Part shown: positions 32,942 to 43,890 of the stretch, piece by piece
How positions within the stretch are numbered: position 1 is the first letter of the stretch
How the letters are laid out: every line of letters begins with the position of its first letter
Assembly (NCBI RefSeq): GCF_014836335.1
Contig: NZ_JACSRA010000019.1
Coordinates: 20,646 to 84,645 of the forward strand
Length of the DNA stretch: 64,000 bases
Direction: 5' to 3'
Origin: Clostridium cibarium
Lineage (GTDB): Bacteria > Bacillota > Clostridia > Clostridiales > Clostridiaceae
Made by a program: the position numbers and the translations under genes
Notes under the pieces: generated by a model
What the model saw: the letters and a program-made list of their open reading frames with translations, nothing else
Databases searched by the model: none
Told to the model about the DNA's origin: nothing

Positions 32942-35104
32942 TTAATAATTATTATGTGCGTAACAAACCTTTTCAAACAATTCATATAGCTTGCAAATTT
33001 CTCTAATAACCTCTTCCCCAATTAAATTTTTATAATTACAAAACTTGAATTTATGATTGCAACTTTTAAATATATTATTAATTATGCTAATTGAATGGAC
33101 TATAAATTCCATTTTAGTCTTTGTAAAATCACTATATTTTTTATCTAATATTTTTAAAATTTTCAGCCATGAATCTAAATTAATTACAAATAATAATTGA
33201 AAGTCTAAATTAACTTGGTTACTATATATTTTATTATTAAACTCTTCTTCAATAATAGAATCTTCCTCCAGTTTATTTGCAACTTGATTTTTATATAAAC
33301 TATACCCTATTACATTTAAATAATTAAATTCATAGTTATTAAATTTATTAATATCCTCAGTTGTAATAAACTCTTTATTTTCACTTTTTACCAATCTTAA
33401 ATACATTATATTCGAATCAATCATTGGATGTAATAATACTGATAAAAGATAACTGTCTATATATCTAAAGCAATCTTTGAATTCTTCTAATGAATAACTT
33501 TCATCCACTGAAATCATTCTTGAAATCTCTTTACTTTTTTTATTTAACTGAAGGGAAAAATAGTTTCCAATAAAATCAAAACCTGTATTATTTAAAAGTT
33601 TTTCTGGATAAATATAATACATCTCTAAAAGTCTCAATGTATAAATGCTTTTAAATATTTCAATAAACTTTCTTTCTTTATCTGATTCTATTAAATTTTC
33701 ATAATTTTTTATCCATGTTATTATATCCCCTAAATTAATCCTACCTTCTTCTATTAATAACTTATTTTGCTTAATAAATAAAATATTTTCCCATAAAGCC
33801 TTATGAATATTTAAGTCATTTTTCTTTCTGTATAATAGCTCATTAATATATATTAAAGATTCTCTCTTCAAGTTATTAAACTCACTTTTTAATATTGTCT
33901 TTAAAAATTTTCTATGATTTTCTTCATTTATATACTTAATTATTTTTTCTTCATAATATATAGTAGTAATTTTCAACTTTTTCTCATAGGTATATTCATC
34001 TTTAATGGAATTTAAAAAGATAACTAAATCTATTATCTTATTTAGGTTATTAGGTATAATAACTTTATAATGTTTTTGTGTAAAAATTATATAGCTAAGC
34101 TTCCTAAATAATATGTTTATTAAATTCTGCTGAGCCGTTTCTCCCTCCATATCAAATATATTTTTAAAATATTTTCTATCTATTTTTAACTTTAAATTTT
34201 GTAAATTTATACTTGGCATATAAACCCTTCTATCAAAGGGAATTACATCTTCTAAAAAGAGTCCTATATTATTTTCCACCTCTTTATTAGAATTTAAGGT
34301 AACTAAAACAATTACTCTTGGAATAAAAAAATACTTTCTAATATCTTCCAAAACTTTCTTCATGGCAGTTAGATTTTCCTCTAAATTATCAATTGAAATT
34401 ACTAGAAAATTATTATTTTCAGTATGTCTATTCATATATTTTACATACCTTTCAATCAAATTTGCTATATGTTCTTTTATTGAAATAGCTGAGGACACCT
34501 CCATTATAATTTTAAGTTCAGTTTCTTCCCCTCTTCTTATTCCTTTAATTAAAGAAATGTCATTATAAACCTCTTGAAAATGATTATCTAGATCTATCAT
34601 TTCATCTAAGTTATTTTCAACCTTTTTTTCCTTAAACGTTTTATACATACTACATACTATTATTTCCAATATAGATTTCTCACCTATTATACATCTAGCA
34701 TCTATAACGCTGATAATGTGAAAATTATTATTCTTTATCTTTTTATATTCATCAATATTTATATCTTTCAAAATATCTTCATTTAAACTATTCCTAAAAC
34801 TTTTCATAGCTGTAGTTTTTCCTGAACCCTGGTTTCCTAGAAATGCAATTATATTATTATAATCATAATTTTCAAGAAAATCTTGCTCCTTATGTTTTTC
34901 ATGATCAATAATTCTTTCTAGTATTTCTGCCGCCATCACATAAACATCTTCAAAAACAGACTTCTGGATTTCATTAATATTTTCAATCTTAGTTTTAAAA
35001 ACACATTCTTCATTAATAATTAACCTTTTTACTTTGTCGATGCCCCCCATGGCTTCTTTCTCTTCTAATAGTTTCTTCTCTACTCTTGTGCTTTGTTTGT
35101 TCAT
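32942..35104 (-). CDS. Large P-loop NTPase of unknown function (720 aa)
   Basis: The start at 35104 follows AAGGGGG; the longer frame to 35137 contains that site and is not used. A Walker A motif lies at residues 90-97 (FLGNQGSGKTT) and a Walker B at about 233-244 (FLVISIDNLEEN, Asp239). A sensor-1-like strand ends at about 264-273 (VIVLVTLNSN). The C-terminal ~430 residues are strongly helical, very rich in Ile, Lys and Asn, and match no domain that I recognise. The layout resembles KAP/AAA-type or STAND-like NTPases, some of which act in phage defence, but no effector domain can be named. It has its own terminators on both sides and no partner gene in the same transcript. Confidence 0.75.
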   Translation of the reverse strand: MNKQSTRVEKKLLEEKEAMGGIDKVKRLIINEECVFKTKIENINEIQKSVFEDVYVMAAEILERIIDHEKHKEQDFLENYDYNNIIAFLGNQGSGKTTAMKSFRNSLNEDILKDINIDEYKKIKNNNFHIISVIDARCIIGEKSILEIIVCSMYKTFKEKKVENNLDEMIDLDNHFQEVYNDISLIKGIRRGEETELKIIMEVSSAISIKEHIANLIERYVKYMNRHTENNNFLVISIDNLEENLTAMKKVLEDIRKYFFIPRVIVLVTLNSNKEVENNIGLFLEDVIPFDRRVYMPSINLQNLKLKIDRKYFKNIFDMEGETAQQNLINILFRKLSYIIFTQKHYKVIIPNNLNKIIDLVIFLNSIKDEYTYEKKLKITTIYYEEKIIKYINEENHRKFLKTILKSEFNNLKRESLIYINELLYRKKNDLNIHKALWENILFIKQNKLLIEEGRINLGDIITWIKNYENLIESDKERKFIEIFKSIYTLRLLEMYYIYPEKLLNNTGFDFIGNYFSLQLNKKSKEISRMISVDESYSLEEFKDCFRYIDSYLLSVLLHPMIDSNIMYLRLVKSENKEFITTEDINKFNNYEFNYLNVIGYSLYKNQVANKLEEDSIIEEEFNNKIYSNQVNLDFQLLFVINLDSWLKILKILDKKYSDFTKTKMEFIVHSISIINNIFKSCNHKFKFCNYKNLIGEEVIREICKLYELFEKVCYAHNNY

Positions 35105-35249
35105 TTTTTCCCCCTTAAAACCCCCCAGGTTTCGCAATTTTCATCCTTTTTATGTTTATTATGTACTTTTTTATTATATATACCATATTATAGTATATAT
35201 TTTTCTCAATATAAAGCTTAAAAGAAAATTTGAAATAACTCATAACAAA

Positions 35250-35286
35250 AAAGGTATGTGCATCCTACATTTACACATACCTTTTC
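35250..35286 (-). terminator. Terminator of the EcsC-family gene
   Basis: The 12-bp stem AAAAGGTATGTG with its complement has a 13-base loop, with TTTTTTG on the minus strand. Confidence 0.85.
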
Positions 35287-35289
35287 TTT

Positions 35290-36084
35290 CTATTCATTTA
35301 ATATTTTGCTTAGATATCTCTTTTTATATTTCAATGCTGCAAACTTACTAATTTTATTTATAACCACATAGTTAGTTACACCGCCTATAGCCCCAACTAA
35401 AGGAATCCCTTGAATAAATTTAGCTGTTACCATTCCTTGTGAAAGGCTATCAGAAGCCTTTTTAATCTCATCATCCATAATGTAATTTATATTCAAATCA
35501 AGGTCTATCTTCTTAGCTAATTCATCTAGTTTACTATTATATTCGTCTTTTAATTCTCCCTTTAATAAAGCTACCGTAATTAAATTTAAAATATATACCT
35601 TCTCTTCTTCTCTTTCGTAATTAAATCCATAACTTAGAGAAATTTCATATATTGTCTTTAATATCATAACGATGAATAGTGGAATGTCAGGTAATCCTAT
35701 ACCTAATATTCCTAGAGTTCCACCTTCCAATGTTGAAATAGTTGAATTAAGTAAATTACTTTTCCTTGCTTTCTTATCTATTAACTTTATAGATTTCTTA
35801 TTAATTCTCTTTTGCATTGAATAATTATTAATATCATGTTCTAGTTGTATTTTTTCCTTATCATACATCTTTTCTATATACTTAGTTCCCTTATTTAAAA
35901 CTATTTTAAACCCATTATAAAAAGCAACATCTAAGGTTGATTTTAATTTTTTTGGTATCTTAGCCTCTACCTTTTCAACTAATGGGTTTATCTTTTCTTT
36001 AATTAATTTATTTTCTTTTTTATCTAAAATCTTTTTTTCTTCCTTATTTAATTTTTTTATCTGCTTATTTAATATTTTATTCAT
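35290..36084 (-). CDS. EcsC-family protein
   Basis: The 264-residue protein has a very basic N-terminal coiled region (residues 1-40, mostly Lys and Glu). It is followed by the EcsC domain with the conserved glycine-rich segment (about 112-155: STLEGGTLGILGIGLPDIPLF, KTIYEISLSYGF). EcsC proteins accompany ABC transporters in bacilli but are of unknown biochemical role; here no transporter is adjacent. It lies upstream of the NTPase but is separated from it by a terminator. Confidence 0.82.
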   Translation of the reverse strand: MNKILNKQIKKLNKEEKKILDKKENKLIKEKINPLVEKVEAKIPKKLKSTLDVAFYNGFKIVLNKGTKYIEKMYDKEKIQLEHDINNYSMQKRINKKSIKLIDKKARKSNLLNSTISTLEGGTLGILGIGLPDIPLFIVMILKTIYEISLSYGFNYEREEEKVYILNLITVALLKGELKDEYNSKLDELAKKIDLDLNINYIMDDEIKKASDSLSQGMVTAKFIQGIPLVGAIGGVTNYVVINKISKFAALKYKKRYLSKILNE

Positions 36085-36233
36085 ATATACCTCTCAAAGT
36101 AATATTCTGCAAACTTATCTTTCTATATATTATACACTTTTTTTCATTATAAAACCCAGTATAACTAAATAATTATTTTTTGTGTCTTTTCATACTTCCA
36201 GTACTTTTCCCATGCTAACATACCATAAAAATA

Positions 36234-36264
36234 AAACTGCATATTTTAATAAAACATGCAGTTT
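36234..36264 (-). terminator. Terminator of the amylase gene
   Basis: The 9-bp stem AAACTGCAT/ATGCAGTTT is followed by TTATTTTTA on the minus strand. Confidence 0.8.
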
Positions 36265-36271
36265 ATAATAA

Positions 36272-38860
36272 CTATTTTAGATAACTTCCATTTTCACCAA
36301 CCTTGCCTGGAGCCCCATTGTTTTCCAAATCTAAAACAAAAACTCTCATATTGCCCTTTCCAACGCTAGGGGTAACTAAAGTTCCATTTGTTACATTTTT
36401 AGTTTCTCCAGTGATAGCATCAACATACCTTCCATTTGGTATATTGTTAAAGGTTGCTCCATCAGTAATTGAAACTAATGCAAAACTATCTATTCCCTGA
36501 CTGTTATTAGTATAACGTCTCTTAAATGCCATACTTCCATTAACACCATCTATAGAATATTCTCCTTTTCTCAAAGCTGGTATCTTTCTTCTTAGTAAAT
36601 TTAGTCTTTGTATATGCTTTGCTAAAGGATAATTCAATGTATCTTTCATTGCACCAGTAGCCGAAGAATACTGTGCAAAATCATCCACTTTTACATCACC
36701 TTCAATTTTATCTCCATAATATGCTCTACCAGTTTTACTTAATGGCGCATTTGGACCCACATCAATAGGAGCTCCCTTCATAAATTCGATTTCACTTCCA
36801 TAATAAATTGTTGGTATTCCTCTAAAAGTGAACATTAAATTTAAATTTTCAGCCCATGTATCCTGTGATCCAGCAAACCTTTGATTTTCTGGTGCCCCAT
36901 CAGGAGCATAATCATGTGAATCTACATAAGTAACATTCCATGTTGCATCACTGTACCACTTATCTCCATCTAAAGCTGTATTATAAGCATCATGTGCATT
37001 ATTAAAATTCCAATGCATCGGAAAATCAATTACATCTAACCCTGATCTTATATTATTATTTGGAGTATGATAAGTATTTCCATTTAACAAATGATTATCA
37101 CTAGTTGGCTGATTGCTAACTTGTTTATTATCATTCCAATTCTGCAAAGTACTATTCATCCTATCTTTAAAGTTAGTAGTCCATGAATATTCCTTTGATT
37201 CCTTCCATGTGTAAAATGGTGTGGAAACAGCTGGAATGTTATTATTCCATACTTGTCTATATCGAGTTGCAATCTCTCCAAACATAAAGAAATTGTCGCC
37301 ACCTCTTTCTTTAAAAGCTGGAATAAACTCCTTATTTAATGTGAGCCTAGAAATATGCTTCGCTGTGTCTATTCTAAAGGCATCTACCCCCATATCGATA
37401 TACTTGTCATAAGAATCGATTAAATATTTACTAACTATTGGATTTTCCGTATTCAAATCAACACAGTCCCCTGCAATTTGACCTGTTTGAACTGTATATC
37501 CTTCCCAATCCAAGCTTTTTTCATGATGATAAATATTGTTGGTATCATTCTTATCTTCCTTCATAGCAGAAATTCTTGCCTGATACTGCTGATCAGGGTT
37601 TAAAGAATCGTAATTACTTGGAAGTTTTTTATCAATATCTAACTTTTTTAAATTTGAAGCTGTATCTTTAAGAAGTTTATTTTTTGCAAATAGCGGAAAT
37701 AAATTTTCCTCTCCAAAATTACTTGTATGATTCAATACAATATCTTGAATGACTTTCATTCCTTTACTATGTGCTGAATTAATTAAATCTTGATAACTTG
37801 CTCCATCTGATTCATAACGGCTATCAACTTTACTAAAATTAATGGCATGATATCCATGATAATCATATCCACTAGCATTTTCTACTACTGGACTAATCCA
37901 TATAGCTGTAAATCCTAAAGCCTTTATATAATCAAGCTTTTCTATTAATCCTTTAAAGTCACCTCGCCATGCAGGATCGGAATCTGGATTACCTGCCTTT
38001 CCATCGTCCCAACAATGTGTATTATTGCTCTTATCACCATCATAGAATCTAGATGTCATTACAAAATATATTGTCTCATCTCTAAAATCTGTTCTATTGT
38101 CAGAATCAGGATTTGGTTTTGGTCCTGGACCGGGATCTGGTTTGGGATCTGGTTTGGGATCTGGGTTTGGGTCTACTTCCGGATTACTTTCATACCAATT
38201 ATTATCTTTATACCACCATTCTCCTTTTGTTCTACTTAAATCAGCTGTTTGATTTTTTCCATTATTAAATATTAAATTAGTACTATCAACTCCTTTTAAT
38301 TCATAACCGTACCAGTCATTACCTTCAGAACTCATTTCATCTCCAGGCCAACCACTTTTTAATGATCCTGGGGATGCATTCCAATAATATATTTTACTTT
38401 GTCCCCATGTACTCTTAAAATGGACTTTTACTGAAGTCTTAACATTATCCGTAGTTAATGGATCAATAAAACTAACACTTCCATCTTTTTTGATCCATAT
38501 ATCCTTCTGTGTTCTGAAATCGTTTCCGGAATTGCTTAATTTTTTACTCCAGGTTCCGTTATTAAATAAGAATTGAACATCTTTTGAATTTAAAGTTTTC
38601 TTGTACCATCCTGTTCTATACTCTTCTAATTCCCCTGGAGATTTTGAAAGTTCTGATGTATCCCATTTACTAGTGCTTAAATCAGAATCATACCATATCC
38701 AAATATTTTCCCAATCTTCAGGTTTCTCTACATATATATTTACCTCATTAGTTCCTGCAAATACTTTGTTTCTAATGACAAAATTACTATCAAATATTGT
38801 TGTAATTAAAATTGCAAATACTAGCACCACTATAGGAAATTTTTTAACAATTCCTTTCAT
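36272..38860 (-). CDS. Secreted GH13 alpha-amylase with two starch-binding modules
   Basis: The start at 38860 follows GGGGGT; the ATG six codons upstream lacks a site. A signal peptide (about residues 1-36) leads into two starch-binding-type modules (about 40-130 and 138-230; YYWNASPG and LIFNNGKNQTADL are CBM26-like). A Pro/Asp/Lys linker (about 235-260) and the GH13 barrel follow. Catalytic residues are Asp498 (DAFRIDTAKH), Glu529 (FMFGEIATR) and Asp650 (YVDSHDYAP). It hydrolyses alpha-1,4-glucans outside the cell. A strong promoter with a cre site just downstream shows control by carbon catabolite repression. Confidence 0.94.
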   Translation of the reverse strand: MKGIVKKFPIVVLVFAILITTIFDSNFVIRNKVFAGTNEVNIYVEKPEDWENIWIWYDSDLSTSKWDTSELSKSPGELEEYRTGWYKKTLNSKDVQFLFNNGTWSKKLSNSGNDFRTQKDIWIKKDGSVSFIDPLTTDNVKTSVKVHFKSTWGQSKIYYWNASPGSLKSGWPGDEMSSEGNDWYGYELKGVDSTNLIFNNGKNQTADLSRTKGEWWYKDNNWYESNPEVDPNPDPKPDPKPDPGPGPKPNPDSDNRTDFRDETIYFVMTSRFYDGDKSNNTHCWDDGKAGNPDSDPAWRGDFKGLIEKLDYIKALGFTAIWISPVVENASGYDYHGYHAINFSKVDSRYESDGASYQDLINSAHSKGMKVIQDIVLNHTSNFGEENLFPLFAKNKLLKDTASNLKKLDIDKKLPSNYDSLNPDQQYQARISAMKEDKNDTNNIYHHEKSLDWEGYTVQTGQIAGDCVDLNTENPIVSKYLIDSYDKYIDMGVDAFRIDTAKHISRLTLNKEFIPAFKERGGDNFFMFGEIATRYRQVWNNNIPAVSTPFYTWKESKEYSWTTNFKDRMNSTLQNWNDNKQVSNQPTSDNHLLNGNTYHTPNNNIRSGLDVIDFPMHWNFNNAHDAYNTALDGDKWYSDATWNVTYVDSHDYAPDGAPENQRFAGSQDTWAENLNLMFTFRGIPTIYYGSEIEFMKGAPIDVGPNAPLSKTGRAYYGDKIEGDVKVDDFAQYSSATGAMKDTLNYPLAKHIQRLNLLRRKIPALRKGEYSIDGVNGSMAFKRRYTNNSQGIDSFALVSITDGATFNNIPNGRYVDAITGETKNVTNGTLVTPSVGKGNMRVFVLDLENNGAPGKVGENGSYLK

Positions 38861-38944
38861 ACTAAATAGTACCCCCATTCAAAATTTCACTAATTCTCAC
38901 AAAGTTCTCATTTGCGGAATCGTTACCATTTTTTAATATTTTAG

Positions 38945-38958
38945 TGCAAGCGCTTTCA
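38945..38958 (-). promoter_or_regulatory. cre site (CcpA operator) of the amylase gene
   Basis: On the minus strand TGAAAGCGCTTGCA fits the cre consensus and is nearly palindromic. It begins about 7 bases after the -10 box, covering the transcription start, a repressing position. Confidence 0.9.
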
Positions 38959-38965
38959 CAACTAA

Positions 38966-38994
38966 ACTATAACATAATTTACTTTATGTGTAAA
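38966..38994 (-). promoter_or_regulatory. Amylase promoter
   Basis: TTTACA (38989-38994), 17 bases and TATAGT (38966-38971) on the minus strand form a near-consensus vegetative promoter about 105 bases before the start codon. Confidence 0.85.
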
Positions 38995-39028
38995 CGTATA
39001 AATTGAATTTATCTAAAACTTTATAAAA

Positions 39029-39061
39029 AAACTTGTCCTATTATCAAAATAGAACAAGTTT
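39029..39061 (-). terminator. Terminator of the second chemoreceptor gene
   Basis: The stem AAACTTGT-CTATT with its complement has one mismatch and is followed by a 7-T run on the minus strand. Confidence 0.82.
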
Positions 39062-39094
39062 TATCTACTAATCTAAATTTACCTATCTATATAA

Positions 39095-41146
39095 TTAATT
39101 TTTATCGAATAATTTGAACTGTCCAATTTCTTCTGAAAGTTTATTAGCCATTTCTTTTAATGTTTCTGCATAGCTTGTTAACTCTTCCATTGTAGCATTA
39201 ACTTCTTCTGCAGATGCAGTTACTTCTTCTGATACTGAGGCAGTTTCTTCTGACACTACAGAGATATTTTCCATCTTTTCAATTACTGCATTTTTATTTT
39301 CGTACATTTCATTGTTTAAGGAAGCTATATTTCTTATACCATCTATTAATGATGTAACAGAATTTAGTATGTCTTTAAATATAACTTTAGTATGTTCAAC
39401 AGCTTCATCTTGCTCAATTAACATATCCGTACTTTCTTTCATAGCACCTTCTGCTAAAGTTGCCTTAGTATTAATTTCTTCTACTATCTTTTTTATTTCA
39501 TCTGTAGAATTCTTCGATTGTTCTGCAAGCTCTCTTATTTCCTCAGCAACTACTGCAAACCCTTTACCTGCCTCACCAGCCCTTGCCGCTTCTATACTTG
39601 CGTTAAGAGATAAAAGATTGGTTTGCTCAGTTATTTCAGCAATAACATTTGATATATAGTTAATCTTTTCAATGCTTTTTGACATCTCACCTACTATATT
39701 AGTAGATTTTTCAGCATTTTCCTTAGTCTTTATTGCTTTATTTACTAATTCATCAAGTATTTCTATTCCTTTATTACTAAGTCTTTGAGTTCCACTAGAC
39801 ATCTCATTTATCTTATTTGTATGATTTGTAGTTTCTTCTAAACCTTTAGCTAGATTATCTACTTGCAAATTTGCTTCCTCTGTATTTTCCGCCTGCCTTG
39901 TTGCTCCTGTAGCTACTTCTTCTATAGCTTTGGCAACATTTGTAGCAGATTCTGCAGTTTCTTCAGACATTAAGGTTATATTATTTGATGCTTCAAGTAA
40001 ATCTCCTGTTGATTTCTCAACATTTCTTACTAATGTTGAAATTCCATCAACCATAGCATTAAAATTGTTACCTAAGTCACCAAATTCATTTTTAGCTGTT
40101 ACATTTATTTTTTCCGTAAAATCACCATAAGCTACTTTTCTAAGTCCTTTATCTATTTTATTTATTTCCTTCATTAAATAGATTGATACGAATGCAGCCA
40201 TAGCTATTCCTAGACAACCTGCAATTACTATTGTTACTACACTGTTTAAAATAAATGAAAAAGTTTCTTTAGCAATTTCTCCATGACCTACTAAGCCAAT
40301 AAGCTTCCAACCAGTAATTTCATCAGTTTTTTCAGTTATATATACCTTTTCACCATTAGCTTCAAACTCATAACTACCTTCATCTTCGGACTTTGCATTT
40401 TCCCAAAATGGCAAACCGCTTATATCCTCATCCACAAACTTATTTTTGTCATTATTAACTAAAATCTTCCCTTTATCATCTGCTAGTACTGCAAATCCTG
40501 TATCTAATAATCCTATATGTTGAATAAATTCTTCAATCTTGCTAAACTTTACATCTATAGCAACAACTCCCACTGTATTGTCAGATGATTTAACCTTTTG
40601 TGATATAGTAATTATTATATCTCCTGTTTGTTTATCTTTTCTTGGATCTGAAAATGTAGCAAATACCTTATCTCTTCCATTGGCTTTTATAGCTCTTTCA
40701 TACCAAGCTTCAGATTTTGAATCAATTCCTACATCCATACTATTTTCGCTATTTACCTTTTCTCCTTGTTGAACTAACTTAATATTTATTAATTTTCCAC
40801 CTTCTGTTGCATAATATGCTCTAATAGCTCCATCTGTTGTTTTAGTAGCGGCAACAAGAGAATTTTGTATTGATTCAACTGTTTTATCATTTGCCTTGTC
40901 ATCTTCAACATGTTTAAACTCATCTTTACGAGTTAATGCATCCATCTGTTGAGTTAAGTTTTTCAAATATAATTTGAATGCATTTTTACTTTCTCCAAGT
41001 GTTTGAGCGCTTGTTAGTTTTAAGCTCTCTTCCTGCATATTTTTTGATTTTTCTATAGCTATAATTCCTGATGATATTAAAGGAGCAATTATAACAATCA
41101 AAAAACATACTAAAAGTTGCTTTCCAATCCTATTCTTCTTTTTCAT
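39095..41146 (-). CDS. Methyl-accepting chemotaxis protein with Cache sensor
   Basis: The start at 41146 follows GGTGGGG. TM1 (about residues 8-30), an extracellular Cache-type domain (about 35-290; [19 protein letters not shown] and [18 protein letters not shown] are typical) and TM2 (about 300-325) come first. HAMP and the signalling domain with [20 protein letters not shown] follow. The 683-residue length fits the family. A vegetative-type promoter candidate (TTGAAG, 17, TAAAAT on the minus strand) precedes it, unlike the SigD-type promoter of the other receptor. The ligand is unknown. Confidence 0.92.
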   Translation of the reverse strand: MKKKNRIGKQLLVCFLIVIIAPLISSGIIAIEKSKNMQEESLKLTSAQTLGESKNAFKLYLKNLTQQMDALTRKDEFKHVEDDKANDKTVESIQNSLVAATKTTDGAIRAYYATEGGKLINIKLVQQGEKVNSENSMDVGIDSKSEAWYERAIKANGRDKVFATFSDPRKDKQTGDIIITISQKVKSSDNTVGVVAIDVKFSKIEEFIQHIGLLDTGFAVLADDKGKILVNNDKNKFVDEDISGLPFWENAKSEDEGSYEFEANGEKVYITEKTDEITGWKLIGLVGHGEIAKETFSFILNSVVTIVIAGCLGIAMAAFVSIYLMKEINKIDKGLRKVAYGDFTEKINVTAKNEFGDLGNNFNAMVDGISTLVRNVEKSTGDLLEASNNITLMSEETAESATNVAKAIEEVATGATRQAENTEEANLQVDNLAKGLEETTNHTNKINEMSSGTQRLSNKGIEILDELVNKAIKTKENAEKSTNIVGEMSKSIEKINYISNVIAEITEQTNLLSLNASIEAARAGEAGKGFAVVAEEIRELAEQSKNSTDEIKKIVEEINTKATLAEGAMKESTDMLIEQDEAVEHTKVIFKDILNSVTSLIDGIRNIASLNNEMYENKNAVIEKMENISVVSEETASVSEEVTASAEEVNATMEELTSYAETLKEMANKLSEEIGQFKLFDKN

Positions 41147-41308
41147 ATTCCCCACCTTTTTCCTTTTATTCTTTAAATCCAGAACTTGTATACTACAATT
41201 TTACATTATTTCATTTTAATCTTCAATATATTTCCTTATCATTTTACAAGTTATTCCATTAAATTAACTCTATTCAAAATAAAAAGAATTGCCTACGTTG
41301 GAAATTAA

Positions 41309-42193
41309 CTAACCTAAGCAATTCTTACAATTTATAATTATATTTTTTATTTTTTCTTCTTTTACTGTCGTATAATGCTTCTTTTTAAAAGCAAGGGAAA
41401 TATAAAATTTAATAGAGTTTTGTAACTTCACTTTTTTTATACTAGTCATATCTTTCACAGCCATCTCTATCATAATTCCTATTCCAAGGCCTGATGATAT
41501 CAGAGATTTAGCTGTTTGAATTTCATCAGTATAATAAAACTTGTCCGTAGAAACACCATGTTTATAGCATAACCTTTTTAACACTTCATTATGTAAATAC
41601 TCATTTCCAAGTGCTATAAACTGTTCTTCTACTAAATCTTCGAAGTTAATTTCCTCACTGGTAGCTAGCCTGTGATTTTTACTCATGCATACAACAAATT
41701 TATCTACTTTTAATATTGTAGCTTCTAAATCACTATCTTTTAAAGGTGCAAGAGATCCAATAAATGCCATATCAACATCATTAGATAAAACCTTATCTAT
41801 CATAGCAAGAGATCCAGTCTCTATTAATTCAATATTATTTGCTAACTGACTTTTAACAATTTCTTCCATTATATTAGGAAAGAAATATGCACCTATCATA
41901 GGAGGAACCCCAAGTTTAATGTTACTTCCACTTATTTTTCCTATTTCCACCTTTGTCTCTTTAACCTCATTTAATATGTTATTAACATGCTTTTCTAAAA
42001 TCTTTCCAGCCTCTGTTAAAGAGATTTGCTTTTCAGAATTGTCCCTAATAACAAGCTTAGCATCTAACTCCTTTTCAAGCCTCTTTAAAGCTATTGTTAT
42101 AGAAGGTTGAGATACATATAACTTTTCTGCTGTTCTAGTAAAATTCTTATATTTACATAAATAATGAAAATATTCTATATCCTTTAAATTCAT
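41309..42193 (-). CDS. LysR-family regulator next to the malic/malolactic enzyme
   Basis: The N-terminal winged helix (residues 1-60, IEYFHYLCKYKNFTRTAEKL, YVSQPSITIALKRLEKEL) is followed by a LysR effector domain. It lies 55 bases downstream of the malic/malolactic enzyme gene with no terminator between, so the two are probably one transcript. In lactic acid bacteria the LysR protein MleR controls the malolactic gene, and the same relation may hold here (inference). Confidence 0.88.
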   Translation of the reverse strand: MNLKDIEYFHYLCKYKNFTRTAEKLYVSQPSITIALKRLEKELDAKLVIRDNSEKQISLTEAGKILEKHVNNILNEVKETKVEIGKISGSNIKLGVPPMIGAYFFPNIMEEIVKSQLANNIELIETGSLAMIDKVLSNDVDMAFIGSLAPLKDSDLEATILKVDKFVVCMSKNHRLATSEEINFEDLVEEQFIALGNEYLHNEVLKRLCYKHGVSTDKFYYTDEIQTAKSLISSGLGIGIMIEMAVKDMTSIKKVKLQNSIKFYISLAFKKKHYTTVKEEKIKNIIINCKNCLG

Positions 42194-42248
42194 AAATATA
42201 CTACTCCTTTAAAGTTTAGAATACACCATTTACGAAAAGTTGGCAATT

Positions 42249-43877
42249 CTACTTATATATTGGTTCCCAAATTTCTTTTTCTACTGCTTCTTCTACATTT
42301 TCTATGGCTCTTCTATTTACACCATCACTAATAGCTTCATTTACAACTGCCATAGCTACAAGTTTTGAAGCTTCTTTAAGCTTATTTACTGGTGGTAAAA
42401 TTGAAGCTCCCATTTTAGATAAATCTTGTAGTGATGCTATACCATGTGCTGCTGCTGATAACATATTATCTGTAACTATCTTAGATTTTGCAACTATTAT
42501 TCCAAAACCTAGTCCTGGATACAAAAGAGCATTATTTGCCTGCCCAATATTATAAGTTACCCCATTATATTCAACTGGCTTAGATGGACTTCCTGTTACT
42601 ACTAATGCTCTACCTTCACTCCACCTAATTATATCTTCTGCCTTAGCTTCACAAAGCTTTGTAGGATTTGAAATTGGCATAATAGCCGGTCTATCATTAA
42701 ATTTAGCCATACTCTTAACCACTTCTTCAGTAAATGCCCCTGGAACCCCAGATGTACCAATAAGAACTGTTGGTTTTACTTCCTTAATTACCTCTTCAAG
42801 ATTCTTTAATGGCTTTTTAAATTCATCACTTTTTCTTGCGTATTTCTTTTGTCCCTCTGTAAGTTCTTTCATATCTTCAGTTACTAATCCATAGCGATCT
42901 ACAATATAAAAATGTTTCTTTGCCTCTTCTTCTGATAAACCGCTCTTTATCTTTTCTAATAGAATTTGATCTGAAACCCCTATACCTGCTGTTCCTCCAC
43001 CAAAAACTACTATTCTATGATCTTTAACTGGTATTTCAGTAACCTTTGCTACAGCATTTAAAGCTGAAACCATCATTACCCCTGTTCCCTGTATATCATC
43101 ATTAAATGTACATATATGTGATCTGTATTTTTCAAGTATTCTTCTAGCATTTCCACGTCCAAAATCTTCCCAATGAATAAGTGCTTCTGGGAATAATTCT
43201 AAAGAAACTTTTACAAATTCATCTATGAATCTATCATATTTTTCTCCTGTAACTCTTTTATGCTTATTTCCTAAATATAGAGGATCATTTAATAACTCTT
43301 CATTATTTGTTCCTGCATCTATTACTACAGGCAATACATTTTTAGGATTAATTCCAGCAGCCACAGTATAAACTGCAAGCTTTCCTATGGATATGTCAAC
43401 ACCTTGCACTCCCCAATCTCCTATACCTAGAACTCCTTCACCGTCAGTTACTACTATTAGTTTTATTTCATCTAAATCTGAAATTGCTGACACTATAGAT
43501 TTTTTAATGTCTTCTATTTTATTTATAGAAAGAAATACAGCATCTTTAGGAGTATCGTATTTCTTTGAATAATTTATTACCGCATCTCCTATTGTAGGTG
43601 TATAAATTATTGGTAGAAATTCTGTAACATGCTTGCCTACAACATAATAAAATAGTGTACGATTTGTATCGTATATATTCATCAAATAAAGATGCTTATC
43701 TAAATCATTAGCAAAAGATTTAGTTCTTTCATACACTAACTTTTCTTGTTCATCTATACTTCTTACAGCCTCTGGTAAAAGACCAGTCAAATCATATTTT
43801 TTTCTTTCTTCTTCAGTAAATGCTGTTCCCTTATTCAAAAATGGATTTCTTAATAATTCTTGTCCTTTTAAATTCAT
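42249..43877 (-). CDS. NAD-dependent malic enzyme or malolactic enzyme
   Basis: The 542-residue enzyme has the malic N-domain (FLPIIYTPTIGDAV, IGDWGVQGVDISIGKL) and an NAD-binding domain (FGGGTAGIGVSDQI). ELFPEALIHWEDFGRGNA and TFNDDIQGTG hold metal- and substrate-binding acids. Its length and the opening NPFLNKGTAFTEEER resemble malolactic enzymes (malate to lactate) as much as malic enzymes (malate to pyruvate). The sequence alone does not decide between them. An AAGGG ribosome binding site and a perfect palindrome lie just upstream. The LysR gene follows. Confidence 0.88.
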   Translation of the reverse strand: MNLKGQELLRNPFLNKGTAFTEEERKKYDLTGLLPEAVRSIDEQEKLVYERTKSFANDLDKHLYLMNIYDTNRTLFYYVVGKHVTEFLPIIYTPTIGDAVINYSKKYDTPKDAVFLSINKIEDIKKSIVSAISDLDEIKLIVVTDGEGVLGIGDWGVQGVDISIGKLAVYTVAAGINPKNVLPVVIDAGTNNEELLNDPLYLGNKHKRVTGEKYDRFIDEFVKVSLELFPEALIHWEDFGRGNARRILEKYRSHICTFNDDIQGTGVMMVSALNAVAKVTEIPVKDHRIVVFGGGTAGIGVSDQILLEKIKSGLSEEEAKKHFYIVDRYGLVTEDMKELTEGQKKYARKSDEFKKPLKNLEEVIKEVKPTVLIGTSGVPGAFTEEVVKSMAKFNDRPAIMPISNPTKLCEAKAEDIIRWSEGRALVVTGSPSKPVEYNGVTYNIGQANNALLYPGLGFGIIVAKSKIVTDNMLSAAAHGIASLQDLSKMGASILPPVNKLKEASKLVAMAVVNEAISDGVNRRAIENVEEAVEKEIWEPIYK

Positions 43878-43890
43878 TATCTTCGCCCTT

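Noticed and set aside
38015..38239. Plus-strand frame rich in Trp, Ile and Phe opposite the amylase linker.
   Set aside because: It is the complement of the Pro/Asp/Lys-rich linker repeat and not a gene.
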